A stretch of DNA of 64,000 nt from JAJPJE01 sp963724985. Its GTDB lineage: Bacteria; Acidobacteriota; Terriglobia; Terriglobales; Acidobacteriaceae. The position numbers and the translations under genes were made by a program. This document shows, piece by piece, positions 52,516-60,901 of the stretch (position 1 is its first letter; each line of letters opens with the position of its first letter). The notes beneath the pieces are model-generated. The model saw only the letters and a program-made list of their open reading frames with translations, did no database searches and was not told the origin of the DNA. The stretch lies in assembly GCA_963724985.1 (NCBI GenBank), contig CAVRWV010000008.1, positions 62,001-126,000 on the forward strand. Direction: 5' to 3'.

Positions 52516-52624
52516 CTCCGCCGCAGATTCACGCGGATGAACGCAGATTCAATTCTAAAACGCGGTGAGGTCAAGACGTTCGGCGCGCAAGAATCAGCGT
52601 CTATCTGCGTTTATCAGCGGCTTA
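52516..52624. repeat. GCGGATGAACGCAGAT inverted repeat between tdh and kbl
   Basis: CCGCAGATTCACGCGGATGA faces AGCGTCTATCTGCGTTTATC; the second arm ends at the tdh stop codon. A related segment lies at 59073-59097, where it runs into the pyrC frame. Confidence 0.8.
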
Positions 52625-53677
52625 TTATTTGTTCCCGTTCGGATACAGCAGAATCTTGCTGGCTTCGCCCGTCTTCAGCCGCTCCATGCCTTTGTTGAAG
52701 TCCTTCATCGCCAGCCGATCCGTAATCACCGGATGCAGATCCAGCTTCCCGGCCTTCAGCAGCGCGGTCATCTGATACCACGTCTGATACATCTTCCGCC
52801 CGTTGATGCCCTGAATGGTCGCGCCCTTGAAGATGATGTCATCGGCGAAGTCCAGCGAGATCGGCCGCGACGGTATTCCCAACAGCGAAATTCGTCCACC
52901 GCGTCGCAGGATGTCGAACCCAGTTCGAATCGCGCTCGGATGCCCGGCCATCTCCAGCACTACATCCACTCCGATGCCTTCCGTCGCGTCCATGACAATC
53001 TGCTTCGCGTCTTCCACCGTCGGATCGATCACGAAGTCGGCCTTCATCTGCTGCGCAATCGCGCGCCGGTACTTGTTCGTCTCGATCGCGAAAATCTGTG
53101 TTGCTCCGCAAGCGCGCGCCACCGCAATGGAGAAAAGTCCAATCGGTCCCGTTCCGGTGATCGCCACCGTCTTCGCGGCAATATCCCCAGCCAGCACCGT
53201 GTGCACCGCATTCCCCAGCGGGTCGAGGATCGACGCATATTCCTTTGGAATCGACGGGTCCAGCTTCCATATATTCGATTCCGGAATCACCACATACTCG
53301 GCGAATGCCCCATTCGCGTCCACGCCGATAATCTTCACGTGCTGGCAGATATGCGCCTCGCCCGTGCGGCATTGCAGGCACTTGCCGCAGGCCACGTGCA
53401 TCTCAGCGGAGACGAAGTCGCCTTCCTTCACCGTGGTCACTTCTTTGCCCACGGCGGCCACGTGCCCGCAGAATTCGTGTCCAGGAATAAGAGGAGGATG
53501 AATGCGGTTTTGCGCCCACGGGTCCCAGTTATATATATGAAGATCGGTGCCGCAGACCGAGGCCACGTCGACCTTCACCAGCACGTCGCTAAGGCCAAAC
53601 TCGGGGACCTTGACTTGGCGGATCTCCGCCCCCGGTGCCGGGTTCGGCTTTACCACCGCCAGCATTGTGTCAGCCAT
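52625..53677 (-). CDS. tdh: L-threonine 3-dehydrogenase
   Basis: Zinc alcohol-dehydrogenase family, NAD-dependent oxidation of threonine to 2-amino-3-oxobutyrate. 350 residues. Catalytic Zn region CGTDLHIYNWDPWA and PGHEFCGHVAAVG; structural Zn Cys set CGKCLQCRTGEAHIC; Rossmann motif AITGTGPIGLFSIAVARACG. The GMERLKTGEASKILLYP ending is typical. With kbl it gives a threonine to glycine plus acetyl-CoA route. Confidence 0.95.
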   Translation of the reverse strand: MADTMLAVVKPNPAPGAEIRQVKVPEFGLSDVLVKVDVASVCGTDLHIYNWDPWAQNRIHPPLIPGHEFCGHVAAVGKEVTTVKEGDFVSAEMHVACGKCLQCRTGEAHICQHVKIIGVDANGAFAEYVVIPESNIWKLDPSIPKEYASILDPLGNAVHTVLAGDIAAKTVAITGTGPIGLFSIAVARACGATQIFAIETNKYRRAIAQQMKADFVIDPTVEDAKQIVMDATEGIGVDVVLEMAGHPSAIRTGFDILRRGGRISLLGIPSRPISLDFADDIIFKGATIQGINGRKMYQTWYQMTALLKAGKLDLHPVITDRLAMKDFNKGMERLKTGEASKILLYPNGNK

Positions 53678-53767
53678 ACTGAATCCTTAGTTGCCCAACC
53701 GGACGGCGCAAATTCGCGCGGCCTTAACAGAAAACTGTGGCGAGGCAAACCTGCGATTCTAGCACGC

Positions 53768-54148
53768 TCACACCGTCGGAGCTTGTGGCAGCGGTGGCAT
53801 AGGTGGTTGTATCGGCAGCACCGGCTGAATCGGCGCGATTTCCAGTTCCATTTCGATACCACCAACCCATCCGGCGATCAGGTTGTAGATCAATGCTCCA
53901 ATCGCGCCCATCACAAATCCCATCAGTCCGTACATAATAGGCGCCGCAATCGCCATCAGGATGGCGAACACCGGACCCAGCGCCGCCGGAAAATTTGCGC
54001 CTGTCGCAGCCTGTGCCTGCTTGATCGCCATCGATGACGCCAGTCCAATCACCAGGAAAATAGGAACAATCAAAAGGCCGAGCGCGCCATAAATAAGTCC
54101 CATTACTTTCGCAACCGACATCACGCCCACAGATTTAATCCGATGCAT
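53768..54148 (-). CDS. Small membrane protein, DUF3566-like
   Basis: 126 residues, good SD (AAGGAG). Starts MHRIKSVGVMSVAKVMGLIY, a typical entry for this small-protein group, with membrane helices at about 14-38 and 55-95 (AALGPVFAILMAIAAPIMYG, LMGFVMGAIGALIYNLIAGW), then a Pro-rich tail (LPIQPPMPPLPQAPTV). Function unknown. It is probably monocistronic. Confidence 0.75.
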   Translation of the reverse strand: MHRIKSVGVMSVAKVMGLIYGALGLLIVPIFLVIGLASSMAIKQAQAATGANFPAALGPVFAILMAIAAPIMYGLMGFVMGAIGALIYNLIAGWVGGIEMELEIAPIQPVLPIQPPMPPLPQAPTV

Positions 54149-54312
54149 CGTGAGAGCTCCTTACGGGATTCAGTGGCATGTTGCCTCACTTCGGGGAAGA
54201 GAACAACGTGGCGGGTGTGGTTCGGAGGCGTTTCACGTTTCTGCCTGAAATAGTCACCACGGCTACTGGTAGAACATGAATCCGCGAGGTACATTGCTTC
54301 GCGGTACCCCGG

Positions 54313-54987
54313 ATGACCAGACCGGCACAGCTCTCTAGAATCGCGGCGATTGTCGTTTCTTTCACCGCCAGCGCACTTGTAGCGGCTCAGTCTTCGTCTA
54401 CCTCACGAGCTGATCTCACTCGTCACCTAGTCGCCGCGGCTGTCGAACGCTCTCACGTGCATGTGCGCTACGTCGCAGATTACGTTCGTATTCCATATCC
54501 CGGAGGCGACGTTCCCGCAGACACCGGCGTCTGCACCGACGAGATCATCCGGATATATCGCAAGGTTGGAATCGACTTACAGAAGGAGGTGCACGAAGAC
54601 GAGATCGGGCACTTCAGCGAGTACCCGAGGAAATGGCGTTGGCTATTGTCCCAGCCCGACACAAACATCGATCACCGTCGCGTCCCTAACTTGATGGTTT
54701 TCTTCCGTCGAAAAGGAGAATCACTCCCCATCACAACCAGCGCCGCCGATTACTTGCCCGGCGACATCGTCGCCTGGGATCTTGGAGGTGGGAAGACTCA
54801 CATTGGAATGGTGGTCGACCGGCAGCCGTTACTGGCGAAACGCTACATGATCCTGCACAACATCGGCCGAGGTCCGCAGATTGAAGATGTGCTGTTTAAT
54901 TGGAAGATCATCGGACATTACCGCTACTTCGGCCCAACCCGGCCGACGAGCACCACAGCCTCGGGAGCCGCCCACATCCGCGAGTAA
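54313..54987 (+). CDS. Secreted DUF1287 protein (NlpC/P60-like fold)
   Basis: 224 residues. Signal peptide through about residue 25 (ALVAAQ). DUF1287 signatures: YPGGDVPADTGVCTDEIIRI with the probable nucleophile Cys in GVCTD, KVGIDLQKEVHEDEI, WRWLLSQPDTNIDHRRVPNL, and the His in GGKTHIGMVVD. A cell-wall amidase or peptidase activity is likely from the Cys/His pair but unproven. Confidence 0.88.
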   Translation: MTRPAQLSRIAAIVVSFTASALVAAQSSSTSRADLTRHLVAAAVERSHVHVRYVADYVRIPYPGGDVPADTGVCTDEIIRIYRKVGIDLQKEVHEDEIGHFSEYPRKWRWLLSQPDTNIDHRRVPNLMVFFRRKGESLPITTSAADYLPGDIVAWDLGGGKTHIGMVVDRQPLLAKRYMILHNIGRGPQIEDVLFNWKIIGHYRYFGPTRPTSTTASGAAHIRE

Positions 54988-54990
54988 TCT

Positions 54991-55038
54991 GAAATCTTCA
55001 GTCTTAAGTCTTCAATCCTCCATGTCTCCGTGGTGAAA
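54991..55038. repeat. CTCCGTGGTGAAA-type repeat at the hyuB 3' end
   Basis: Contains AAATCTTCAGTCTTAAGTCT word repeats and CCATGTCTCCGTGGTGAAAT, which abuts the hyuB stop codon. Same family as 24345 and 56675. Confidence 0.65.
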
Positions 55039-56667
55039 TTACGACTTTCCCCATCCTCCGCCGCCCGGTGATTCAATCCGTATCCGCTCGCCGCGCCGCA
55101 GACGCACGCTGGCCTTGCCCGGAAGTTCTTCCTGCGCGCCGTTCTCGCGGATCACGATAGATCGCCCGCATTTTCCCGGATCGCCTCCACTGAGTCCATA
55201 CGGAGCCGTATTGCGGCGATCGGCAAGAATCGTGACCTCGGCATCGGAGAGCACTTCGATCTCACGCACCACTCCATCGCCGCCCTTCTGTTCGCCTCGA
55301 CCTCCGCTGCCACGTCGCAGCGAATACTCCGTCACGCGAAACGGATACGCGTACTCCAGCGCTTCCACCGGAGTATTCAGCGAATTCGTCATATGCGTGT
55401 GCACGCCAGACGCGCCGGGCTTTGTCGGACGCCCGCCAGTCGCCCCAGCAATCGTTTCGTAGTACGCGAAAGACTCGCCGTTGCGCGGATCGATGCCGCC
55501 AATCGTGAGATTGTTCATCGTGCCGCTCGAAGCCGCGGGGATGCGATCAGGCAACGCCTGCGCGAGCGCCTTAAGCAGTACATCGACGATCCGCTGCGAG
55601 GTCTCAACGTTTCCTCCCGCGACCGCCGCCGGAGGCCGCGCATTTACCACGCTGCCGCTCGGCGCAATCACTTCGATCGGTCGCATCAGTCCAGCCGTCG
55701 CGGGAACATCCTCCGCTAATAAACAACGGAAGACATAAAAGCACGCAGAGTAGGCAATCGCTTCCACGGCATTGATGCTTCCCGCAACCTGCCGCGAGGA
55801 ACCGCTGAAGTCAACAACGGTTACGTGGGGCAGCCGACCTCGGCTGCTTTTTTGATTCTGAATACGAATCGCGACTGCAATTCGCACCGGCTCTTCGCTC
55901 ACCCCATCGTCATCCAGAAAATCTTCCGCCGCATAACTCCCCGCCGGAATCTCCGCCAGAAACTCCCGCATCATCTCTTCGGAATACTCCAGCAGATCCG
56001 AAGCCGCCTCCCTCACTCGCGGCAAACCATAACGCTCGACAACTTCCCGCAACCGCACTTCGCCTGTATGGCACGCTGCAATCTGCGCTTTCAGATCGCC
56101 TTCTCGTTCCACCGGAGTGCGCACATTTGTCAGCAACAGCGCCAGCACATCCTGATCGACTTCGCCTGCGCGAATCAGTTTCACTGGAGGAATCCGAAAT
56201 CCTTCCTGGTAAATCTCGCGGCATATCCCCATCGATCCCGGATATGTTCCACCAACATCCGCGTGATGGGCACGCGAAGCCACGTAAAAGTCCGGGTTGC
56301 GTCGGCCCCGCGTCTTCAGTGGCTTTCCACGCCAGTCATCGATGAACACCGGGGCAACGAGTGTAATGTCGGGAAGATGTGTTCCGCCCGCAAACGGGTC
56401 ATTGAGCATCGCCACATCGCCCGGTCCAAGCTCTAGTGTGATAATCGCCGCGCGCACCGACATCGGCATCGATCCGAGATGCACCGGCATGTGATCGCCC
56501 ATCGCGATCACCTCGCCCGTACCGTCGAACACCGCACACGAATAATCGCGACGCTCTTTGATATTCGGCGAGAAGGCAGTACGCCGCAGCGCCGCTCCCA
56601 TCTCTTCTGCGATGGAGTGAAAGATGTTCTTAAAAATCTCGAGCTCGATGGGATCGCGTTTCTTCAC
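55039..56667 (-). CDS. hyuB: Hydantoinase B/oxoprolinase family protein
   Basis: 542 residues. Family start DPIELEIFKNIFHSIAEEMG, then ERRDYSCAVFDGTGEVIAMG, GDVAMLNDPFAGGTHLPDIT and SRAHHADVGGTYPGSM. C-terminal YPFRVTEYSLRRGSGGRG. Acts with HyuA on hydantoins or 5-oxoproline, or in acetophenone-type carboxylases; no hyuA is adjacent, which is unusual. The frame is intact and both ends lie in CACRGAG-type repeats. Confidence 0.93.
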   Translation of the reverse strand: MKKRDPIELEIFKNIFHSIAEEMGAALRRTAFSPNIKERRDYSCAVFDGTGEVIAMGDHMPVHLGSMPMSVRAAIITLELGPGDVAMLNDPFAGGTHLPDITLVAPVFIDDWRGKPLKTRGRRNPDFYVASRAHHADVGGTYPGSMGICREIYQEGFRIPPVKLIRAGEVDQDVLALLLTNVRTPVEREGDLKAQIAACHTGEVRLREVVERYGLPRVREAASDLLEYSEEMMREFLAEIPAGSYAAEDFLDDDGVSEEPVRIAVAIRIQNQKSSRGRLPHVTVVDFSGSSRQVAGSINAVEAIAYSACFYVFRCLLAEDVPATAGLMRPIEVIAPSGSVVNARPPAAVAGGNVETSQRIVDVLLKALAQALPDRIPAASSGTMNNLTIGGIDPRNGESFAYYETIAGATGGRPTKPGASGVHTHMTNSLNTPVEALEYAYPFRVTEYSLRRGSGGRGEQKGGDGVVREIEVLSDAEVTILADRRNTAPYGLSGGDPGKCGRSIVIRENGAQEELPGKASVRLRRGERIRIESPGGGGWGKS

Positions 56668-56675
56668 AACTTCAT

Positions 56676-56832
56676 TTCACCACAGAGGCACAGAGCCGCA
56701 GAGAATTAAGAATGAAGATGGAAGATTTAGATTGAACGCACTCGGTTGCACCGTTCTGCCAATGAATCTCAAATCTGAATTCTTAAATCTGAAATTTCCC
56801 TGTGACCTCTGTGCCTCTGTGGTGAAAATGTC
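56676..56832. repeat. TTTCACCACAGAGGCACAGA inverted repeat (about 155 bases)
   Basis: Complete member of the family: the left arm TTTCACCACAGAGGCACAGA and right arm CTCTGTGCCTCTGTGGTGAA flank a middle with AATCTCAAATCTGAATTCTT and AAATCTGAAATTT words. It lies upstream of hyuB. Confidence 0.88.
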
Positions 56833-56883
56833 TTTCGCGAAACCTCATAAGCAAAGAATCCGCTCTTCTACAAGATATTTTTC

Positions 56884-56913
56884 TTGACAATGCTTAACAG
56901 TACACCGCAATAT
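56884..56913 (+). promoter_or_regulatory. Promoter of the micropeptide transcript
   Basis: Consensus TTGACA (56884-56889), 18 bases, then CAATAT (56908-56913), 103 bases before the ATG. Confidence 0.6.
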
Positions 56914-57015
56914 CTTGTGTCATACAGGCTGCTCGCCCAATTTGTAGGGCGGGATAAGTAAAAGGGCCCCAAATCCAAAACCTTCAAGGGAGAAGGTTCC
57001 AGGAGGTCAATAAAC

Positions 57016-57066
57016 ATGGCGACAAAGAAAAAGGCAAAAAAAGCGGCCACAAAGAAAAAGAAGTAA
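57016..57066 (+). CDS. 16-residue lysine-rich micropeptide
   Basis: The whole product is MATKKKAKKAATKKKK, nine of 16 residues Lys, with no acidic residue. Support for translation: a perfect AGGAGG nine bases before ATG, a TTGACA promoter upstream, a structured leader (hairpins at 56934-56951 and 56979-56998) and a strong terminator 39 bases after the stop. The composition recalls the Lys/Ala tails of histone H1-like and extended HU proteins, so nucleic-acid binding is a guess. It is too short for homology and could instead be a leader peptide in a regulatory RNA. The MerR-type gene lies 190 bases downstream past the terminator. Confidence 0.65.
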   Translation: MATKKKAKKAATKKKK

Positions 57067-57076
57067 CTGCCGCATT

Positions 57077-57139
57077 AGCGCAGTAGAAGTGGAAGAGGGT
57101 TAAGGGGCCTCCCGCGGTGGAGGCCCTTTTTACTGCGCT
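57077..57139 (+). terminator. Strong terminator with nested outer stem after the micropeptide
   Basis: GGGCCTCC, a six-base loop, GGAGGCCC, then TTTTT (57105-57131). A second perfect nine-base inverted repeat, AGCGCAGTA (57077-57085) and TACTGCGCT (57131-57139), encloses the hairpin. Confidence 0.92.
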
Positions 57140-57256
57140 GGTTCTTTCAATTCCGGTGTTGTTTCTGGGGTGCTGTCCATGCTAGAAATCGCGTAACATT
57201 TGTGCAGACGATCTGGCCGGCAGTCAGGAATCAAAATCCAGAGATTCGAGCAGTCC

Positions 57257-57694
57257 ATGAGTGCAAACCGGAAGTCGAGCACGAACAGGAAATCCGAAGA
57301 CGTATTGATTCCTGAAAAGTTGTATTTCCGCATCGGCGAAGTCAGCCGCCTGTGCAAACTGCCTGCCTACGTTCTCCGTTTTTGGGAAACGGAATTTCCC
57401 CAACTCAGGCCTACCAAGAGCGGCACCGGCCAGCGCATGTACCGCCGACGCGAAGTCGAACTCGCGCTCCACATCAAAAAGCTTCTCTACGACGAGGGAT
57501 TCACCATTGCCGGGGCACGCCAGCAGCTCAAGCTTGAGGCGAAGCCTGCCAAATTGCAATCAGCGTTGCCGTTCGCCGCGCCCGTCAATCAGGACGGATT
57601 GAAGCGGGTGCGCGCCCAGCTGCAGGAAATCCTGGCCATGCTCTCGGCGAAGCCGCACGCGTCGCATTCCAAACCGGCGGCCTCAGCGAAATAA
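57257..57694 (+). CDS. MerR-family transcriptional regulator
   Basis: 145 residues from ATG 57257 (a TTG at 57200 would add 19 non-conserved residues). Winged HTH at about 20-90: KLYFRIGEVSRLCKLPAYVL, RFWETEFPQLRPTKSG, GQRMYRRREVELALHIKKLL, YDEGFTIAGARQQL. The C-terminal part is short, without metal-binding Cys, so the signal is unknown. Many phyla have this type downstream of ihf or near tRNA genes; here it follows the micropeptide terminator. Confidence 0.93.
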   Translation: MSANRKSSTNRKSEDVLIPEKLYFRIGEVSRLCKLPAYVLRFWETEFPQLRPTKSGTGQRMYRRREVELALHIKKLLYDEGFTIAGARQQLKLEAKPAKLQSALPFAAPVNQDGLKRVRAQLQEILAMLSAKPHASHSKPAASAK

Positions 57695-57702
57695 TTGATT
57701 GG

Positions 57703-57781
57703 CAATTCGTAATAGCGATTGAACCCGGCACCCATAGTGGTTCCGGAAAATTACCTATTACCTTTTACCAATTACCTATTT
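57703..57781. repeat. TAATAGGTAAT-type repeat between merR and pyrC
   Basis: ATTCGTAATAGCGATTG and AATTACCTATTACCTTTTAC with further TACC words. The pyrC stop codon (TAA) and its last codons lie inside this repeat. Confidence 0.7.
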
Positions 57782-59113
57782 TCGCTAACGCTCTTCCCAC
57801 CGACAATGGTGACGACTACCTTTCCCGTCAGCTTCCATCCGCCGAACGGCGTATTGCGTGACTTCGACCGCGTTTGCTTCGCATCATAGGTCCACTGCTT
57901 CTTCGCATCGAAGATTGTGACATCACCCGGAGCGCCGACACTCAATTGGCCGCGCCCGCCCAGCGCCAGGATCCGTCCTGGATTCGTCGTCATCAGCTCC
58001 ACAATTCGCTTCAGCGGCACTCCGCGTTTCTTATGCAACTCGCTGATCGCCAATCCCAGCGCCGTTTCCAGCCCAGTGATCCCGAATGCCGCGCGATCGA
58101 ACTCCACCATCTTCTCGTGATGCGCATGCGGCGCATGATCGGTGGCAATCGCATCGATCGTGCCATCTTCCAATCCCACGAGCATGGCCTCGCGATCCGC
58201 CGCCGACCGCAGTGGCGGATTCATCTTGTACCGCGTGTCGTATCCGACCACCGCCTCATCGATCAGCACAAAGTGATGCGGCGTGACTTCGCACGTCACG
58301 TTTACTCCCTCGCGCTTGGCCTTGCGAACTTCGTCCACCGCGGCCGCTGTCGAGATATGAGCAACATGTATGTGCGCGCCCGTCTTCTTCGCCAGCTCGA
58401 TGTCGCGCTCGTACGATTCCGGCCTCGCCCTCCACCGGCATCCCGCGCAATCCCAAGCGAAACGAAACCGGACCGGCATTCATGTGTGCGCCAGAAGTCA
58501 GCCGCGTGTCTTCCGCATGCTGGATCACCGGGAATCCCACGCTCTTCGCCGCTTCCAGCGCCTCGCGCATTACACCGTCTTCGAGAATTGGCTTCCCGTC
58601 ATCGGTGACCGCGACAGCCCCCGCCTTGCGCAGCGCCGTGTAGTCCGTAAGCTTCTCGCCCTGGCTCCCCAGCGTCGCCGCCGCGATCGGGAACACATTG
58701 ACCAGCGCTCCGCGCTCCGGCGCCTGCATCCACTCGGTGATCTCCGCTGAGTCATTTACCGGCGCTGTGTTCGGCATGGTGCAGACCGATGTGAATCCCC
58801 CGGCCGCCGCCGCCGCCGTTCCACTCGCGATCGTCTCCTTGTGCGCCTGCCCCGGTTCGCGAAGATGCACATGCATGTCGATGAGCCCGGGCGTTACCAC
58901 CAATCCACGCGCATCAATGGTCTCGTCAGCGCTCTCTTTGAGCTTCGGCCCAATCGCCGCAATCTTCCCCTCGCGGATAAGAATGTCCGCGGGCCCGTCC
59001 ACCTGATTCGCCGGATCGATCACATGCCCGCCGCGAATTAGTAGCGACTTCGGCTGCTGCAAATCTTCACGCCGCTGATTACCGCTGATAGACGCTGATC
59101 TTTTTTCTTTCAT
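57772..59113 (-). pseudogene. pyrC: Dihydroorotase, one +1 frameshift
   Basis: Third step of pyrimidine synthesis. The 5' frame shows LLIRGGHVIDPANQVDGPAD, VVTPGLIDMHVHLREPGQAH (HxH metal site), TSVCTMPNTAPVND and PVIQHAED, then derails near 58440. Skipping one base in GAGGCCGGAATC restores ESYERDIELAKKTGAHIHVA, CEVTPHHFVL, YKMNPPLRS, DAIATDHAPHA and the end at 57772. The first 25 or so codons of the open frame are encoded by two intergenic repeat types, so the true start may be nearer to the LLIRGG segment. It follows pyrB and pyrR in one direction. Confidence 0.88.
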
Positions 59114-59117
59114 AATG

Positions 59118-59214
59118 TTCGTATCTGACCACGGAGACACGGAGACACGGAGAAATCTTCAACCTGAAATCTGCAATCTGAAATTTACCTCCGCGTCCTC
59201 TGCGGTGAAAAACA
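59118..59214. repeat. CCACGGAGACACGGAG repeat between pyrB and pyrC
   Basis: ACCACGGAGACACGGAGACA at one end and CCGCGTCCTCTGCGGTGAAA at the other, with AATCTGCAATCTGAAATTT words between. The second arm ends a few bases from the pyrB stop codon, and the first arm extends into the pyrC open frame. Confidence 0.85.
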
Positions 59215-60120
59215 CTACGCTAGCGCTCTCGCCAGTATCGCCCTTCTCACCGCCACGCCATTCCGTACTTGCTCCCGGATCACCGCCTGCGCTCCGTCCG
59301 CTACTTCACTCGTCACCTCGAGCCCGCGGATGATCGGCCCCGGATGCATGACGATCGCATCTTTCTTCGCCATCTTCAGCCGCTCTGGCCGCAGCTGATA
59401 TCGCTCGATGTAATCGCCCAGGCTGAGTTGCAATCCGGCCAGCCGCTCTTTCTGAATACGCAGCGCGACGATCACATCTGTCCCTGTCAGCGCCTCTTCG
59501 AGGCTGCGCGTGACAGTAACTCCCGGCGCGAGCGTCGCCGCCACATCAGGCACCAGCTCCGGAGGCCCGCACAGCACCACCTTCGATCCAAATTTTGTCA
59601 GAAGATGCACATCCGAGCGCACTACGCGGCTATGGAAGATGTCCCCAATCATCGCCACCCGCAGTCCCTTCAGCGTGCCCTTGTGTTCCAGGATCGTATA
59701 CGCATCGAGCAGTCCCTGCGACGGATGCTCGTGCATCCCATCCCCGGCATTGATCACCGGCACAGGCACATGTCGCGCCAGCAGCTCCGGCGCGCCCGAT
59801 GATGGATGCCGGATCACAATCGCCTCTGCGCCCAGCGACGTTACCGTGTACCCCGTGTCAATCAGCGACTCGCCCTTCTCGATGCTCGACGCCGATGCCG
59901 AGATCAGCGCCGTAGTCGCGCCCAGCGACTTCGCCGCAAACTCGAACGAAACGCGCGTCCGCGTGGACGACTCATAGAACAGCAGGATCACGCGCTTGCC
60001 GCGCAACACAGGCTTAATCTTGCCGCGCTGCATCTTCCGCGCGTCTTTCAGAATAGAACTGATTTCCTTAGTGGAGAGGTCTTCCAATCCGAGCAGGGAA
60101 CCACGAGCAGGTTGATTCAT
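59215..60120 (-). CDS. pyrB: Aspartate carbamoyltransferase catalytic subunit
   Basis: 301 residues. Carbamoyl-phosphate loop YESSTRTRVSFEFAAKSLG, HPSSGAPELLA, AGDGMHEHPSQGLLDAYTI and the aspartate-site MHPGPIIRGLEV. No PyrI regulatory subunit gene is adjacent; the pyrR-pyrB-pyrC order resembles that of Gram-positive bacteria and many Acidobacteriota. Intact. Confidence 0.96.
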   Translation of the reverse strand: MNQPARGSLLGLEDLSTKEISSILKDARKMQRGKIKPVLRGKRVILLFYESSTRTRVSFEFAAKSLGATTALISASASSIEKGESLIDTGYTVTSLGAEAIVIRHPSSGAPELLARHVPVPVINAGDGMHEHPSQGLLDAYTILEHKGTLKGLRVAMIGDIFHSRVVRSDVHLLTKFGSKVVLCGPPELVPDVAATLAPGVTVTRSLEEALTGTDVIVALRIQKERLAGLQLSLGDYIERYQLRPERLKMAKKDAIVMHPGPIIRGLEVTSEVADGAQAVIREQVRNGVAVRRAILARALA

Positions 60121-60184
60121 AAGTTGGTCGGTGCCCCGTCCAAACCTCTTTTGGCTTGGCTGGGTCTGAGTCGGTTACTTCAGC

Positions 60185-60769
60185 CTACATTTCGCGCTCT
60201 ACCAATAGCACTTTTTCCGTCTGATCTATTTCGTTCAGCCTTACTTCGATAATCTCGCGATCGCTGGTCTGAATATAACGTCCCACGAACGCGGCTTCGA
60301 TCGGAAGCTCACGATGCCCGCGATCGATCAGCGTCAACAGCTGCACTCGTTGCGGACGTCCATGATCAAACAGCGCATCCAGCGCCGCGCGCGTCGTTCG
60401 CCCCGTATACAGAACATCGTCCACCAGGATCACGTGCATGCCTTTGATATCCGCGCCCAATTCTCCTGGCCGCACTTCCGGCTTCGATCCCACCGTGCTC
60501 AGATCATCGCGATAAAGCGTGATGTCGAGTGTGCCGACTGGAACCGCCTTGTTCTCGATGCGCTCGATCACGCGCGCCAGTCGTTGCGCCAGCGGCACTC
60601 CACGGCGTCGTATGCCGACCAGCACGAGCTTATCGGTCCCGTTATTTTTTTCGATGATCTCGTGAGCCAGGCGAACCAGGGTGCGTTCGATCTCAGACGC
60701 AGACATCAGCTGCGCCTTCTGGCGCAGGTTCGCGGTCGGGGAGAGTTTCGCAGTCATCTCGCGCATCAT
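60185..60769 (-). CDS. pyrR: PyrR: pyrimidine operon regulator / uracil phosphoribosyltransferase
   Basis: About 195 residues if started at ATG 60769 or 60766; ATG 60757 is also possible. The upstream 43 codons run into a terminator and are not coding. Type I PRTase fold: KLVLVGIRRRGVPLAQRLA, TLDITLYRDDLS, PRPP motif MHVILVDDVLYTGRTTRAAL and VQLLTLIDRGHRELPI. In Bacillus it binds pyr leader RNA with UMP; an attenuator leader is not evident here. It heads the pyr operon. Confidence 0.94.
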   Translation of the reverse strand: MMREMTAKLSPTANLRQKAQLMSASEIERTLVRLAHEIIEKNNGTDKLVLVGIRRRGVPLAQRLARVIERIENKAVPVGTLDITLYRDDLSTVGSKPEVRPGELGADIKGMHVILVDDVLYTGRTTRAALDALFDHGRPQRVQLLTLIDRGHRELPIEAAFVGRYIQTSDREIIEVRLNEIDQTEKVLLVEREM

Positions 60770-60840
60770 AAAAGCTCGTGACAGCCCGCGGCAAGGGCGC
60801 TCGTCTTTCTTGCGCTCGAAAGAACCAGAATTCCTTGTAT

Positions 60841-60875
60841 CAAACAAAAAACAAGCCGCCCCTTTTGAGGGCGGC
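60841..60875 (-). terminator. Terminator downstream of skp
   Basis: On the minus strand: GCCGCCC, a short loop, GGGCGGC, then TTGTTTTTTG. It lies 27 bases after the OmpH gene stop and so separates skp from pyrR. Confidence 0.9.
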
Positions 60876-60901
60876 TCGTCACGTCCATTCCGTCGCAATC
60901 G

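Noticed and set aside
52565..54037. Plus-strand open frame of 490 codons
   Set aside because: Entirely antisense to tdh and the small membrane protein gene, with shadow-like composition.
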